From Bacteroidales bacterium (lineage in GTDB: Bacteria > Bacteroidota > Bacteroidia > Bacteroidales > F082): a DNA stretch of 64,000 bases. The stretch is from assembly GCA_017531225.1 (NCBI GenBank), contig JAFXLL010000009.1, positions 62,001 through 126,000 of the forward strand, read 5' to 3'. The notes under the pieces were generated by a model that was given only the letters and a program-made list of their open reading frames with translations, was not told the origin of the DNA and did no database searches. The translations under genes and the position numbers were made by a program. The number at the start of each line of letters is the position of its first letter. The stretch's first letter is position 1. This document shows positions 27,352 to 35,698 of the stretch, piece after piece.

Positions 27352-27744
27352 ATGCAACAAGTCTATAACTTCTTGAAATCCTGCGGCACCTACTACATTG
27401 CCACAGTCGAAGGAGACCAACCCAGAGTCAGACCCTTCGGAACCATCAACCTCTTCGAAAACAAGCTCTACATCCAAACAGGCCACATTAAGCCTTTCGC
27501 CCACCAAGTCGCAGCCAATCCGAAGGTTGAGATCTGCGCATTCAACGGCAAGGAATGGATAAGGGTGAGTGGCGTACTAGTGGAAGACCCAAGAATCGAG
27601 GCAAAGAAATCGATGCTTGACGCTTACCCCGAACTGAGAGCAATGTACGATGAGAATGATGGCAACACGGCGGTATATTTCATCAAGGACGGGAAGGCAA
27701 CCATCAGCTCTTTCACCGCAAAACCAGAAGAGATCACTTTCTGA
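27352..27744 (+). CDS. Pyridoxamine 5'-phosphate oxidase-like flavin protein
   Basis: 130 residues of the split-barrel PNPOx-like fold: TYYIATVEGDQPRVRPFG at the start, LYIQTGHIKPFAHQVAANP in the middle and WIRVSGVLVEDP later. Such small members bind FMN, F420 or heme and usually have unknown substrates. It is the first of three rightward genes; the stop overlaps the next ATG by one base (TGATG). Confidence 0.8.
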   Translation: MQQVYNFLKSCGTYYIATVEGDQPRVRPFGTINLFENKLYIQTGHIKPFAHQVAANPKVEICAFNGKEWIRVSGVLVEDPRIEAKKSMLDAYPELRAMYDENDGNTAVYFIKDGKATISSFTAKPEEITF

Positions 27745-28268
27745 TGCCATCGCCCTTCATCAGGTACATACAAAACGAGCAGCATTACACCGAAGTCATA
27801 TCAAGGGTGGCAGCGGTGAAGCAGTCGTTGTGGATTGGAACCGCTGACATTAAGGATCTATACGTCTCAAAGGGCGGTGATGCGGTGCCGTTCCTATCAA
27901 CCCTCGCCGACTTATTGAAGAAGGGTGTTGAGGTGAGGTTGATACACGCCAAGGAACCAGGACCGATGTTTAGGGATGACTTCGACAAATATCCCATACT
28001 CGCAACTGACTTGGAACGGGTGTGCTGTCCTAGGGTGCATTTTAAGCTGATGATATTTGACACAGAGACAGCTTACATTGGCTCGGCTAACCTTACAGGC
28101 GCGGGTATGGGCATGAAGAGTGAGAACCGTCGCAATTTTGAAGCTGGCATACTTACCAACGACCCTGAGTTTGTAGAGTCAGCCATTAACCAGTTCGATA
28201 AGGTTTGGATGGGAGCCTACTGCAAGAACTGTGGCCGAAAGGATGTTTGTATTGATAGGATTGGGTGA
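27744..28268 (+). CDS. Single-domain phospholipase D-like protein
   Basis: 174 residues with one HKD motif: HFKLMIFDTETAYIGSANLT (H, K, then GSAN). Two such motifs make an active site, so a single-motif protein would act as a dimer, as in the Nuc endonuclease. The C-terminus carries a small cysteine cluster (YCKNCGRKDVC) that could bind zinc. Nuclease or lipase activity is not decidable. It sits 3 bp upstream of the esterase-like gene. Confidence 0.78.
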   Translation: MPSPFIRYIQNEQHYTEVISRVAAVKQSLWIGTADIKDLYVSKGGDAVPFLSTLADLLKKGVEVRLIHAKEPGPMFRDDFDKYPILATDLERVCCPRVHFKLMIFDTETAYIGSANLTGAGMGMKSENRRNFEAGILTNDPEFVESAINQFDKVWMGAYCKNCGRKDVCIDRIG

Positions 28269-28271
28269 AAA

Positions 28272-28913
28272 ATGATATACGCTGCGCAAGATACCAACAA
28301 AATCTGCTACATGATTCTGCCCGAGGGAATCCGGGAGGACTTGGAAGTGGGGGTGAAGGGATTGGCGGGTAAATACGGCGTTTCCATTGTTGTGATTCCT
28401 GGCGCGAACTGGAATGATGACCTAACACCATGGCCGGCTGAGGGAGTATTCAAGAAAGCGAAACCATTTGGAGGACAGGCGGCATCATTCCTCGACAAAT
28501 TGACCAACGAGATAATCCCTGAAACAGAAAAGACCTTGGGCGTAAAGGATGCTGAGAGGACAATCATGGGCGTTTCGTTGTCGGGGCTTTTTGCGGTATG
28601 GGCTTGTTTTAACACAAACGCTTTTACCAACGTCATCAGCATATCCGGGTCACTCTGGTATGACGGCTTTGTTGAGTGGATGAATGAACGGATGCCATCA
28701 CCTCAGTTGGAAAAGGTTTGTATGTTGTTAGGTGAAAAGGAGAAGGATGCCAAAGAAAAAAGAATGGCGACAGTAGAGGAGAGAACTCATGCTGCCGCCG
28801 AGATACTGAAAGCAAATAGTCAGGCTTCCATATTATTTGAACTTGTCGAAGGAACACATTTTTCACCTATACTACCGAGATTGGAGAGAGCGTTTGAGGA
28901 GGTTCATGGCTAA
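28272..28913 (+). CDS. Alpha/beta hydrolase of the esterase type
   Basis: 213 residues. The nucleophile elbow is MGVSLSGLFAVW, and the catalytic histidine is probably in VEGTHFSPIL. The order of elements resembles the IroE/esterase D-like group. The substrate is unknown. It is the last gene of the rightward trio and faces AbiEii across a 16-bp gap. Confidence 0.7.
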   Translation: MIYAAQDTNKICYMILPEGIREDLEVGVKGLAGKYGVSIVVIPGANWNDDLTPWPAEGVFKKAKPFGGQAASFLDKLTNEIIPETEKTLGVKDAERTIMGVSLSGLFAVWACFNTNAFTNVISISGSLWYDGFVEWMNERMPSPQLEKVCMLLGEKEKDAKEKRMATVEERTHAAAEILKANSQASILFELVEGTHFSPILPRLERAFEEVHG

Positions 28914-28929
28914 AATAGCTTTAGCATTT

Positions 28930-29895
28930 TCATCTTTTCACCTTACTCAAAGTTGCCATAGCCACAGGATGATGTTTCAGATGTTTCATTTCCGACCCAA
29001 ACAACAAATCGGGCTGATAATCGCATGATTGGAATCTTGCAATGAATTCCTTGTCAATATCATCCAGCTGCATTACCGTTTTCACATAATCAGAAACGGC
29101 TTGCTCGATTCTCTCTTTGGGGTAAGCACCCGCCTTGATTCGTAGCATTGGCAACAATTGCGACCTGATTTTGCTGAAGCTCATTTGGGTTAGCTCATCA
29201 ACATCCTTGTCCAACCAATTATCCCTGCTGTCATTGCCAATCGTGGAGTAGAAAACGGCACATTTCCTCAACAAACTTTTTTCTTCATTGCTTGCCATAA
29301 GGCCTGACTGCGAAAGCGAATACAGGTCATACAAGTCTCTCGGCTTCGTTCTCTCAAAAAAAGCGCCCATCTTGCTACCAAAGATTTCAACATCCCAAAG
29401 GTGGAACACCTTGATGGTTTTGTTTGGGTCAAACGGATGGTTGATGGTAGATTCAATCGGAGCAAACACATGACAACGTGCCAAATAGTTGATGTCGAGC
29501 TTGATTTTGTCGCGACTGCCCGTAACGGTGTCATACAGCAATTCATAAGAACAAAGTGAATAGCTCTCTCGTTTACCCAAAGTGTAGCCTTGTTCAACGC
29601 AATAGGATGAAACCGCCATATCCAATTGTTGTCGTAACAGGAGCATTTCGTCTTTGGAGCAGTCAATCGCTAAATCTAAGTCTAAATCTACAGATAAGCG
29701 TGGCAAATCTGGGATTAAAACCAAGTTGATAGCCGTACCGCCTTTCAGAGCCAATTTTCCCTTGAACGATTCGATTGAACTCAGATCATCGAGAATGTCG
29801 CAAAGTCTGATTACTTTTTCCACATTGGTCGCTGTGAAGCTATACTCTTCGGCAATGGCCGTGATTCGTTTTCTTGTCAATTCAATAGAGTTCAT
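28930..29895 (-). CDS. abiEii: Type IV toxin AbiEii, nucleotidyltransferase
   Basis: 321 residues from the ATG at 29895 (MNSIELTRKR); the frame extends 71 codons upstream through the antitoxin gene, which I reject. The nucleotidyltransferase core is visible: KGGTAINLV, then RLSVDLDLDL with the metal-binding aspartates, and the downstream TKPRDLYDLYSLS motif typical of AbiEii. AbiEii toxins block growth, in some members by adding nucleotides to tRNA. It overlaps the antitoxin by 14 bp. Confidence 0.88.
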   Translation of the reverse strand: MNSIELTRKRITAIAEEYSFTATNVEKVIRLCDILDDLSSIESFKGKLALKGGTAINLVLIPDLPRLSVDLDLDLAIDCSKDEMLLLRQQLDMAVSSYCVEQGYTLGKRESYSLCSYELLYDTVTGSRDKIKLDINYLARCHVFAPIESTINHPFDPNKTIKVFHLWDVEIFGSKMGAFFERTKPRDLYDLYSLSQSGLMASNEEKSLLRKCAVFYSTIGNDSRDNWLDKDVDELTQMSFSKIRSQLLPMLRIKAGAYPKERIEQAVSDYVKTVMQLDDIDKEFIARFQSCDYQPDLLFGSEMKHLKHHPVAMATLSKVKR

Positions 29896-30598
29896 ATTCC
29901 TTTTGGTGTTTGATTGTTTTCGGCACACAGATTTTCCAGTATTTATCGTATGCGTCGCAGTCCTCGTCGGGCGACAGGTAGCTGACATTGTTTCCCGCCC
30001 GTTCTTTGCAATGGATGAAGAAATTGTCAGAAAGCCCAATCTGGTCTTTGTAAATAGATAGCAAATAGCCAGCCCTTTGGTAAACGCTTTTTGATGTAGC
30101 GATATCAAGGCATTGTATCATTTCGGCCTCGTCAAGTTTGTCAATGCCAATCCAATCCAAGGCTTTCATCAGTTCCTCCAAGCCGCCAGCAAGGTCGATA
30201 TGCCGGATGCAGTCAATGATGGTTTGACTTAATGATGTAACTCGAACAGGATAGTTCTCATTGGAAAGGTCAATATGGGGATTTATCAGATAGCTGACAG
30301 GCTTGAAAAGATAGATTTCATTCAAGTGTTCAAATGTTCGGAAAGGTGTAGTGCTATGGACATACAACCAATTGAAAGATTGCGTATGAAGGGCATAATA
30401 CTCCAAGGCCGAGTGATAGACCAAGCATCCGTTTTCTACAGCATTACACGCAATCATAAACTTGTCGGTCAGATTCGAAGGCACATACACGCCCTTACGG
30501 ACATGCGCCAACAAGCCCCTTCGTGTCCTGTTGTAAAGCCGCGACTTCCGTGTGTTGTAGCACACTTCGTTATCTGGTTTCATAAAAGCCGTTTCCAT
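29882..30598 (-). CDS. abiEi: Type IV antitoxin AbiEi
   Basis: 238 residues, with an N-terminal winged-helix region (about 10-45; RTRRGLLAHVRKGVYVPSN) as in AbiEi, which represses its own operon, and a C-terminal antitoxin domain (SLSQTIIDCIRHIDLAGGLEE). It precedes the toxin in the usual order with a 14-bp overlap. A -7 box lies 20 bp upstream. The pair gives phage abortive infection in other bacteria and may also stabilise the island. Confidence 0.85.
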   Translation of the reverse strand: METAFMKPDNEVCYNTRKSRLYNRTRRGLLAHVRKGVYVPSNLTDKFMIACNAVENGCLVYHSALEYYALHTQSFNWLYVHSTTPFRTFEHLNEIYLFKPVSYLINPHIDLSNENYPVRVTSLSQTIIDCIRHIDLAGGLEELMKALDWIGIDKLDEAEMIQCLDIATSKSVYQRAGYLLSIYKDQIGLSDNFFIHCKERAGNNVSYLSPDEDCDAYDKYWKICVPKTIKHQKEYELY

Positions 30599-30617
30599 TA
30601 CTGCTTAAAATTTTCTG

Positions 30618-30625
30618 CAAAGATA
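30618..30625 (-). promoter_or_regulatory. -7 box (TATCTTTG) for the abiE operon
   Basis: Minus-strand TATCTTTG followed by C, 20 bp before the abiEi ATG, in an AT-rich gap. Confidence 0.6.
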
Positions 30626-30671
30626 TTACTTTTTGATAAGATTGAAGTAAACTTTAAGTATTTTTTTTTCA

Positions 30672-32024
30672 TCAAGCCGACTTCAACAACTCCAGTACTT
30701 TTGCCAACGTCGCTTCATCGACACCTTCAAGTTTCTTTGCAATATCGCTCTTGATGTCGCCTCGTTTTTCAGCTTTATCCCATTTTGCCAATTCGACTCG
30801 TTGAGTTTCATCCGCGACTTCGATATACGGTTTCATCGCGTTGTATGTGGAATGTCCTGTGCAACTCATAACAACAGTCGGCGGTATTCCAAAGGCGAGT
30901 GAGCAGCAGACGAATGTTCTTCTTCCATCGTGGCACCCTATAATCTCATAGAACTTTTTCACCTCCTCGATCCTGGTGTTGCCTTGGTAATGGACTAAAA
31001 CGACCTCCCGATCAAGTCCCACCTTCTTCGCGGCCTCTTTTAAAAGCTCGTTAATTTTCTGGTTGGCATACACCCTGAACATCTTGCCGTTTTTGTATTC
31101 CTGGTCTTTGTACTTCTCGATGATTTCCTTGGCGTGAATGGTAAGCGGGATGGATAGTTTGTCATGAGTTTTCTTTGTGCAGACCTCGATATGGTCATCA
31201 AACACATTTGCCTTTTTCAGGTTCTCCAAGTCGCTGTATCTTAATGATGTGAAGGCCATGAAGCAGAACATGTCCCTTGCCAATTCCAGGTTCTTCTCAT
31301 CGTCGGCGAACTTGTAATTGTAAAAATCCATCAGTTCTTTGTGCTTGAGGAAGGTAACGGTTTTGGGGACTATGGTTAGATTCGGTTTGTAAGCCAACAC
31401 TCCGGGTTGCAATTCATAGCCTTCCGAATGCAGCCATTTGATAAAAGTTCCCAAGAAAGAAAACATCTTTCTAATTGTAGTATTGCTATAACCTTTGTCA
31501 ACATACCAGTTCTTTAAATCACGCAGTCTTTCTTTAGTGAATTTCTCCAACGTGATTCCTGGGCAGCATTCATTTAGATGATCCCACGTTTGATTATACT
31601 TGTAGCATGAGTTTTTCGTCCAGTTTCTATCGTTGCTTGCCGCTTCAAGAAAATCCTCATATAATTCGGATAGTGTCTTTTTCACTTTGACAGGCTCTTG
31701 CTCGGGTCGCTCGCCGCGCACCATCGTTTTAAGGATTTCTTTTGACGGTACAACGGAATCAAGCTCACATTTTGTAAAGGCTATTTTAATCATATCCAGA
31801 CCTTCGTCGATGATGTTGGAAATGACTTTGGCACTATAGTTCTGGTCGCTGAACTTATGGATGGTGCCAGGCATGGGACGTTGTGAATTGCCGTCCCATT
31901 TCTCAGGATCGGCTTTGCAATCCAGGGTGAAGGAAGTCTCATTGTTGTTCCATCTTACGCGGATGGTGATGCGTTTTGTCTTTCGGTCGATAAAGACCCT
32001 CGTGCGATACTTAATTTCAATCAT
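30672..32024 (-). CDS. Tyrosine recombinase (island integrase)
   Basis: 450 residues with the full domain set of Bacteroidota element integrases: an N-terminal arm-binding domain, a SAM-like core-binding domain (about 110-210) and a catalytic domain. Catalytic residues are the Arg in FTSLRYSDL, Lys in KTHDKLSIPL, His and Arg in HDGRRTF, His in CTGHS and the nucleophile Tyr in MKPYIEV. It reads inward from the right end and is the likely enzyme for integration at tRNA-Ala. Confidence 0.92.
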   Translation of the reverse strand: MIEIKYRTRVFIDRKTKRITIRVRWNNNETSFTLDCKADPEKWDGNSQRPMPGTIHKFSDQNYSAKVISNIIDEGLDMIKIAFTKCELDSVVPSKEILKTMVRGERPEQEPVKVKKTLSELYEDFLEAASNDRNWTKNSCYKYNQTWDHLNECCPGITLEKFTKERLRDLKNWYVDKGYSNTTIRKMFSFLGTFIKWLHSEGYELQPGVLAYKPNLTIVPKTVTFLKHKELMDFYNYKFADDEKNLELARDMFCFMAFTSLRYSDLENLKKANVFDDHIEVCTKKTHDKLSIPLTIHAKEIIEKYKDQEYKNGKMFRVYANQKINELLKEAAKKVGLDREVVLVHYQGNTRIEEVKKFYEIIGCHDGRRTFVCCSLAFGIPPTVVMSCTGHSTYNAMKPYIEVADETQRVELAKWDKAEKRGDIKSDIAKKLEGVDEATLAKVLELLKSA

Positions 32025-32097
32025 ATTATCTCAATATTTGATGTATTTACTACATTTGCACCCAGAAATCACGGGGTGAAATCTGGGGTGTAGGCAG

Positions 32098-32105
32098 CAA
32101 AGATA
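32098..32105 (-). promoter_or_regulatory. -7 box (TATCTTTG) for the integrase
   Basis: Minus-strand TATCTTTG followed by C, about 73 bp before the integrase ATG. The leader between contains an imperfect hairpin (CACCCAGA with TCTGGGGTG) that may be an operator or integrase-binding site. Confidence 0.5.
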
Positions 32106-32250
32106 ATATGAAAAATCCAGGTGGAAAGTACCCCCCCCTTGTGAAAACGTTTGAACAATAACTGAACAAGAAAGAATAATAGACTACTCAAAAATGTTGG
32201 AAATCAGCAAGTTATTGCTCTGTGATAAGCGTATTTGCTCAGTCCAATAA

Positions 32251-32265
32251 TCCGGTAATCTCCAC
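32251..32265 (+). other. attR: right end of the genomic island
   Basis: Exact 15-bp copy of the tRNA-Ala 3' end (TCCGGTAATCTCCAC). There is no tRNA body around it, so it is the recombination scar and not a second tRNA gene. Confidence 0.85.
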
Positions 32266-32279
32266 ATAATCAATAAGTT

Positions 32280-32310
32280 AGAGATGTACTAAGGTGCATC
32301 TCTACTTTTA
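32280..32310 (+). terminator. Orphan terminator-like hairpin beyond attR
   Basis: AGAGATG and CATCTCT pair around a ten-base loop and are followed by ACTTTTA. It starts 14 bp after attR, as expected for the original terminator of tRNA-Ala before the island separated them. Confidence 0.5.
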
Positions 32311-32314
32311 TGTT

Positions 32315-32953
32315 ATGTCAGCAGAAACGAATAGAAAACTAAGCGCCAAGGAGCAAAAACGTTTGGATGTCTTTGAGGGGACCTGTGAACGGCTTCTGGA
32401 GGAGGGCTACAAGAAGACCAATTTGACTATCGGTATTGCCAAGGCCAATCTTTTTGTATTGCTGTTAGCCATCCCGGTTGTGGGTATTAGTGTGCTTCTT
32501 TTCGTCTGGAGAAATCCTATTGGGCTTTTGAGACCCTCGCCACAAGGAAGTTTATGGTTTATCGCTTTGTTTATGGTGTTGGTCGTGGTTCATGAGTTTC
32601 TTCACGGGCTGACCTGGAGTTTGTTTTCCGAGCATCACTTCAAGGATATTGATTTCGGTTTCATGAAAGAATACCTTACGCCCTATTGTACCTGTGCGGT
32701 GCCTTTGTCGAAAAGCCATTACATCTTGGGCGCTTTGATGCCTTGTATCGTTTTGGGGATTATTCCTACGGCATTGGGAATCCTGTTCGGTTCGTATTTC
32801 TGGTTTTGGACGGGAATCATCATGATTCTTTCGGCGGGCGGTGACCTGATGATTGTTTGGAAAGTGTTGCGCTTCAAAAAGCAACCCGAATCGCAGGAGG
32901 TTTTGAATTATGACCATCCCACCCAGGTTGGTTCGGTGATTTTTGAGAAATGA
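32315..32953 (+). CDS. DUF3267 membrane protein with HExxH motif
   Basis: 212 residues from MSAETNRKLS (the frame extends seven codons further). There are about four transmembrane segments. The second contains HEFLHGLTW, an HExxH metalloprotease-type signature, and NYDHPTQVGS near the end is a possible further ligand region. DUF3267 proteins resemble site-2-type proteases, but activity is unproven. It is the first gene outside the island. Confidence 0.75.
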   Translation: MSAETNRKLSAKEQKRLDVFEGTCERLLEEGYKKTNLTIGIAKANLFVLLLAIPVVGISVLLFVWRNPIGLLRPSPQGSLWFIALFMVLVVVHEFLHGLTWSLFSEHHFKDIDFGFMKEYLTPYCTCAVPLSKSHYILGALMPCIVLGIIPTALGILFGSYFWFWTGIIMILSAGGDLMIVWKVLRFKKQPESQEVLNYDHPTQVGSVIFEK

Positions 32954-32984
32954 TGGAATAGGCCGTTTAATAACGGACGCAAAA

Positions 32985-33434
32985 CTATAACTCTTCATCG
33001 ATCTTTAGCGGCGTCCCTGGTGGGAACCAAGTGGCTCCGAGGAGGATGGTCTCCTCTTTTTGGGGTTCCACGAGCTGTTGGCGCTCGCTACGCTTTGCCG
33101 CTTTCTTTTCGCGTTGTTTGTCCTGTTTCTCCTTTAGGCCGCGGCTCAGGTGCTTTCGCTTTTTGGCTTGCTTTTTCCTTTGTGTTTCTTCTTCGGCTTT
33201 TCTTTTGGCCTCGGCTCGATAGCGTTTCTCTTCCCTCTCTTTTTCAATTTGCTCGATTTCCTCCCAAAGTGGCTTGTAGGTGTTTCCCTCGCTGTAAATC
33301 GGCATGGTCCTGACGCTTCCGCATTGGGGGCAACGCTGTGGTACACATAACCAAGTCATCTTGTACTCTATGTTGTGCGACTTAAAGGTGTGGCCGCAGT
33401 TGGTACATTCGAATGTTGTTAGTCCTCGGTACAT
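32985..33434 (-). CDS. Zinc-ribbon protein with charged coiled coil
   Basis: 149 residues. An N-terminal zinc ribbon has two CxxC pairs (CTNCG at about 10-14 and CPQCG near 36-40). Residues 60-130 are highly charged, lysine/glutamate/arginine-rich and helical. A hydrophobic LLGATWFPPGTP segment closes the protein. No family function is known. Its start overlaps the upstream small membrane-protein gene by 16 bp. Confidence 0.65.
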   Translation of the reverse strand: MYRGLTTFECTNCGHTFKSHNIEYKMTWLCVPQRCPQCGSVRTMPIYSEGNTYKPLWEEIEQIEKEREEKRYRAEAKRKAEEETQRKKQAKKRKHLSRGLKEKQDKQREKKAAKRSERQQLVEPQKEETILLGATWFPPGTPLKIDEEL

Positions 33435-33613
33435 GATTGTCCTTGTTTTGAAATGTCAGTCGTTTTCTCGCTTGCTCCGCCATCACTCAATGTCCAAACC
33501 ACAAACCAGAACAATGCACTGACCGCATAGATGGCCCAGGCCCACCCCGGCGCATCCATGGCGATGAGGATGAAGAACGAGACGAGATAATCGATGAAGA
33601 AAAATGAACCCAT
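33419..33613 (-). CDS. Small membrane protein
   Basis: 64 residues with two hydrophobic segments (FFFIDYLVSFFILIAM and WAWAIYAVSALFWFVVW) and a short polar tail. It overlaps the zinc-ribbon gene by 16 bp on the same strand, which suggests they are co-expressed. No homology recognised. Confidence 0.5.
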   Translation of the reverse strand: MGSFFFIDYLVSFFILIAMDAPGWAWAIYAVSALFWFVVWTLSDGGASEKTTDISKQGQSCTED

Positions 33614-33742
33614 AAAGTGTTGGTTTTAATAACGAGTGCAAAACTAAAGCACTGCTATCAATGGGCAATGGAATGTAGTAAAAAATAATTTACCTGGAAA
33701 GTGTTTTATCACTGTCAATTTTGTTTCTTTCAAAATAAATAG

Positions 33743-33750
33743 TAACTTTG
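33743..33750 (+). promoter_or_regulatory. Promoter (TAACTTTG) of the DUF4143 ATPase gene
   Basis: TAACTTTG followed by C, with TTG 19 bp upstream as the -33 element. It leaves an AT-rich leader of about 120 bp before the ATG at 33879. The 33614-33878 gap otherwise contains only the GAATGTAGT partial repeat at 33671. Confidence 0.65.
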
Positions 33751-33878
33751 CAAAACTAAAAGAATAGTTTTAATTGAAATTTTTAATATTTCTTGCTGAT
33801 ATAGAAAGGTTTATATATTGATTTTGAACCTAGGAAATGTGTATAAAATAGTTTTTTAAACTCTTAGGAAACGTGATT

Positions 33879-35228
33879 ATGAGACGTAAGATTTATGACC
33901 AGTTGGTTCAATGGAAGCGAGAAAAGGACGGCACAACAGCCCTGATGATCGAGGGTGCTCGACGTGTGGGGAAGAGCTATATCGCTGAGGAGTTTGCCCG
34001 CAACGAGTATGACTCATATATCCTCATCGACTTCAGCAAGGTGCCAAAACGGGTGAAAGACTGGTTTGATGAGTATCTGGAGGATGTGGACACGCTGCTG
34101 CAGAACATCCAGTTGCACTACAAGAAACAGCTGACTCCCCGACGTTCACTCATCATTTTTGACGAGGTGCAAAAATGCCCTCGCGCCCGTGAGGCTATCA
34201 AATCGCTGGTGGCCGACCACAGGTTTGACTATCTGGAGACGGGGTCGTTGATTTCTATCAAGAAGAATGTGGATGGCATCCTGATTCCTTCAGAAGAGGA
34301 TGGTATCGATATGTACCCGATGGACTTCGAGGAATTTCTGTGGGCGATGGGCAACGAAGTGATGATGCCCTACATCCGCGAGCGGTTTGAAAAGCTTCAG
34401 CCTATGGGTGAATTCCACCGTGAGGCGCTGCACTACTTCCGCCAGTATCTGATTGTAGGCGGTATGCCTCAAGCGGTGGCGGAATATGCGGCTTCACGTG
34501 ACTTTACGAAGGTGGATGCCGTGAAGCGACAGATCCTTCGACTGTATAAGAACGACATCAAGAAATATGCGGGTGGAGCCACAGCGCGTGTGAGTGCGAT
34601 ATATGATGCCATACCGGGCCAGTTGCAGAAGAAGGAGAAGAAGTTTGTACTGGCGGCCTTGAAGGACGATGCTCGGATGCGGGAATATGACAGTGCGTTC
34701 TTCTGGTTAGAGGATTCGAAGATGGTGAACATCTGCTACAACACCACGGCTCCGAACATTGGTCTGCAGTTGAACGAAGACCGCACGGTGCTGAAGTGTT
34801 ATTACTGTGACACGGGCTTGTTGATTTCGCTGGCGTTCAGTGCCAGGGGTATTGTGACGAACGAGATTTATCAGAAGTTGATGTTCGGCAAGTTAGAGAT
34901 TGACGAAGGGATGCTGGTGGAGAACATCGTGGCGCAGATGCTGAAAGCGGCGGGAAACGAGCTGTTCTTCTACTCGAATTACGACAAGGAGGAGGCGGAG
35001 AACCGAATGCAGGTGGACTTTTTGGTACAGAAGGAAGTGGTGACCTCGCGGCACAACATCTCGCCCATCGAGGTGAAGAGCGGCTCGGGCTACACGCTGA
35101 CGTCGATCAATAAGTGCATCAAGAAATTCAAAGAGTACCTGAGCACGCCGTATGTGCTGCACACAAAGGATGTGGAGCAGAAAGATGGGTTGGTGTATCT
35201 GCCGCTGTATATGACACAGCTACTGTGA
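33879..35228 (+). CDS. AAA ATPase of the DUF4143 type
   Basis: 449 residues from the ATG at 33879. Walker A GARRVGKS lies at residues 26-33, Walker B is LIIFDEVQKCPRA, and YLETGSLISI follows as sensor I. The C-terminal DUF4143 domain resembles a PD-(D/E)xK nuclease fold, with QVDFLVQ and IEVKSGSGYTL giving the D and ExK residues. These proteins are multiplied in Bacteroidales genomes and their role is unknown; related STAND-like ATPases have been suggested to act in defence. Confidence 0.85.
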   Translation: MRRKIYDQLVQWKREKDGTTALMIEGARRVGKSYIAEEFARNEYDSYILIDFSKVPKRVKDWFDEYLEDVDTLLQNIQLHYKKQLTPRRSLIIFDEVQKCPRAREAIKSLVADHRFDYLETGSLISIKKNVDGILIPSEEDGIDMYPMDFEEFLWAMGNEVMMPYIRERFEKLQPMGEFHREALHYFRQYLIVGGMPQAVAEYAASRDFTKVDAVKRQILRLYKNDIKKYAGGATARVSAIYDAIPGQLQKKEKKFVLAALKDDARMREYDSAFFWLEDSKMVNICYNTTAPNIGLQLNEDRTVLKCYYCDTGLLISLAFSARGIVTNEIYQKLMFGKLEIDEGMLVENIVAQMLKAAGNELFFYSNYDKEEAENRMQVDFLVQKEVVTSRHNISPIEVKSGSGYTLTSINKCIKKFKEYLSTPYVLHTKDVEQKDGLVYLPLYMTQLL

Positions 35229-35248
35229 GCATAGGCGTGACGATGGTT

Positions 35249-35602
35249 TCATCCTTGTTCCAATTTGATTTCCTCATCCCCGCAAAGCTTATCCACCTCG
35301 TTTCTGATGTAGTCTTCGAGGCTTTGGACGTTCTTCTTGTTGGCACCGCCATTGATGAAGTTGAGGAAGATGCGTGATGCCGATTCTATCCTCACCTCGG
35401 TTTCCTGGGTGCTTGTGGCCACTACATGGATGGTGACGTTTTCGCCGAAAGAAAGCAGACTCATCCCGTGCCTTGCCGTGATGGTGAAGGTCCGGTCGTT
35501 ACATTCGATGCGTTTGAACTGGCCGCATTGTTGGACGGCCTTCTTCGTGGCGGTATAGACGCGACGGGCATTTTGGCTGAATGAAAGAATGACTGATTGC
35601 AT
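35249..35602 (-). CDS. Hypothetical protein
   Basis: 117 residues of mixed alpha/beta pattern with no motif I recognise. The central strands (FTITARHGMSLLSFGENVTIHVVA, shown here as a region near 45-70) alternate like a beta sheet, followed by EVRIESAS and a helical, acidic end. It lies downstream of a terminator-like hairpin, so it is probably transcribed apart from the GTPase operon. Confidence 0.6.
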   Translation of the reverse strand: MQSVILSFSQNARRVYTATKKAVQQCGQFKRIECNDRTFTITARHGMSLLSFGENVTIHVVATSTQETEVRIESASRIFLNFINGGANKKNVQSLEDYIRNEVDKLCGDEEIKLEQG

Positions 35603-35658
35603 AATGTATTACAATTCTAATGGCACAAAACTCTTTATGCCAAACTCAATAAAAGAAA

Positions 35659-35689
35659 GATACCCTCCCAATTCAATTAGAAGGGTATC
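35659..35689 (-). terminator. Terminator of the two-GTPase operon
   Basis: On the minus strand GATACCCT and AGGGTATC pair around a 15-base loop and are followed by TTTCTTTTATT, just after the last HPDW gene. Confidence 0.55.
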
Positions 35690-35698
35690 TCCTTCCCA

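Larger units (their letters stand above)
20361..32265. mobile_element. Genomic island integrated in tRNA-Ala(CGC), about 11.9 kb
   Basis: Bounded by 15-bp direct repeats of the tRNA 3' end, with a complete tyrosine integrase gene reading inward next to the right repeat. Inside are an AbiEi/AbiEii toxin-antitoxin pair, a degraded gene remnant at the left edge, and about a dozen unrelated small enzymes. There are no conjugation, replication or phage structural genes, so it is an integrative island that would need help to transfer. A terminator-like hairpin just outside the right repeat looks like the displaced terminator of the tRNA. Confidence 0.82.

Noticed and set aside
21627-28913. Integron cassette array
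   Set aside because: Cargo resembles cassettes, but no attC-like sites separate genes, several genes overlap, and the recombinase is an element-type integrase, not IntI-like.
32251-32265. Second tRNA gene fragment
   Set aside because: Only the last 15 bases of the tRNA are present, with no stems upstream; it is an attachment-site copy.
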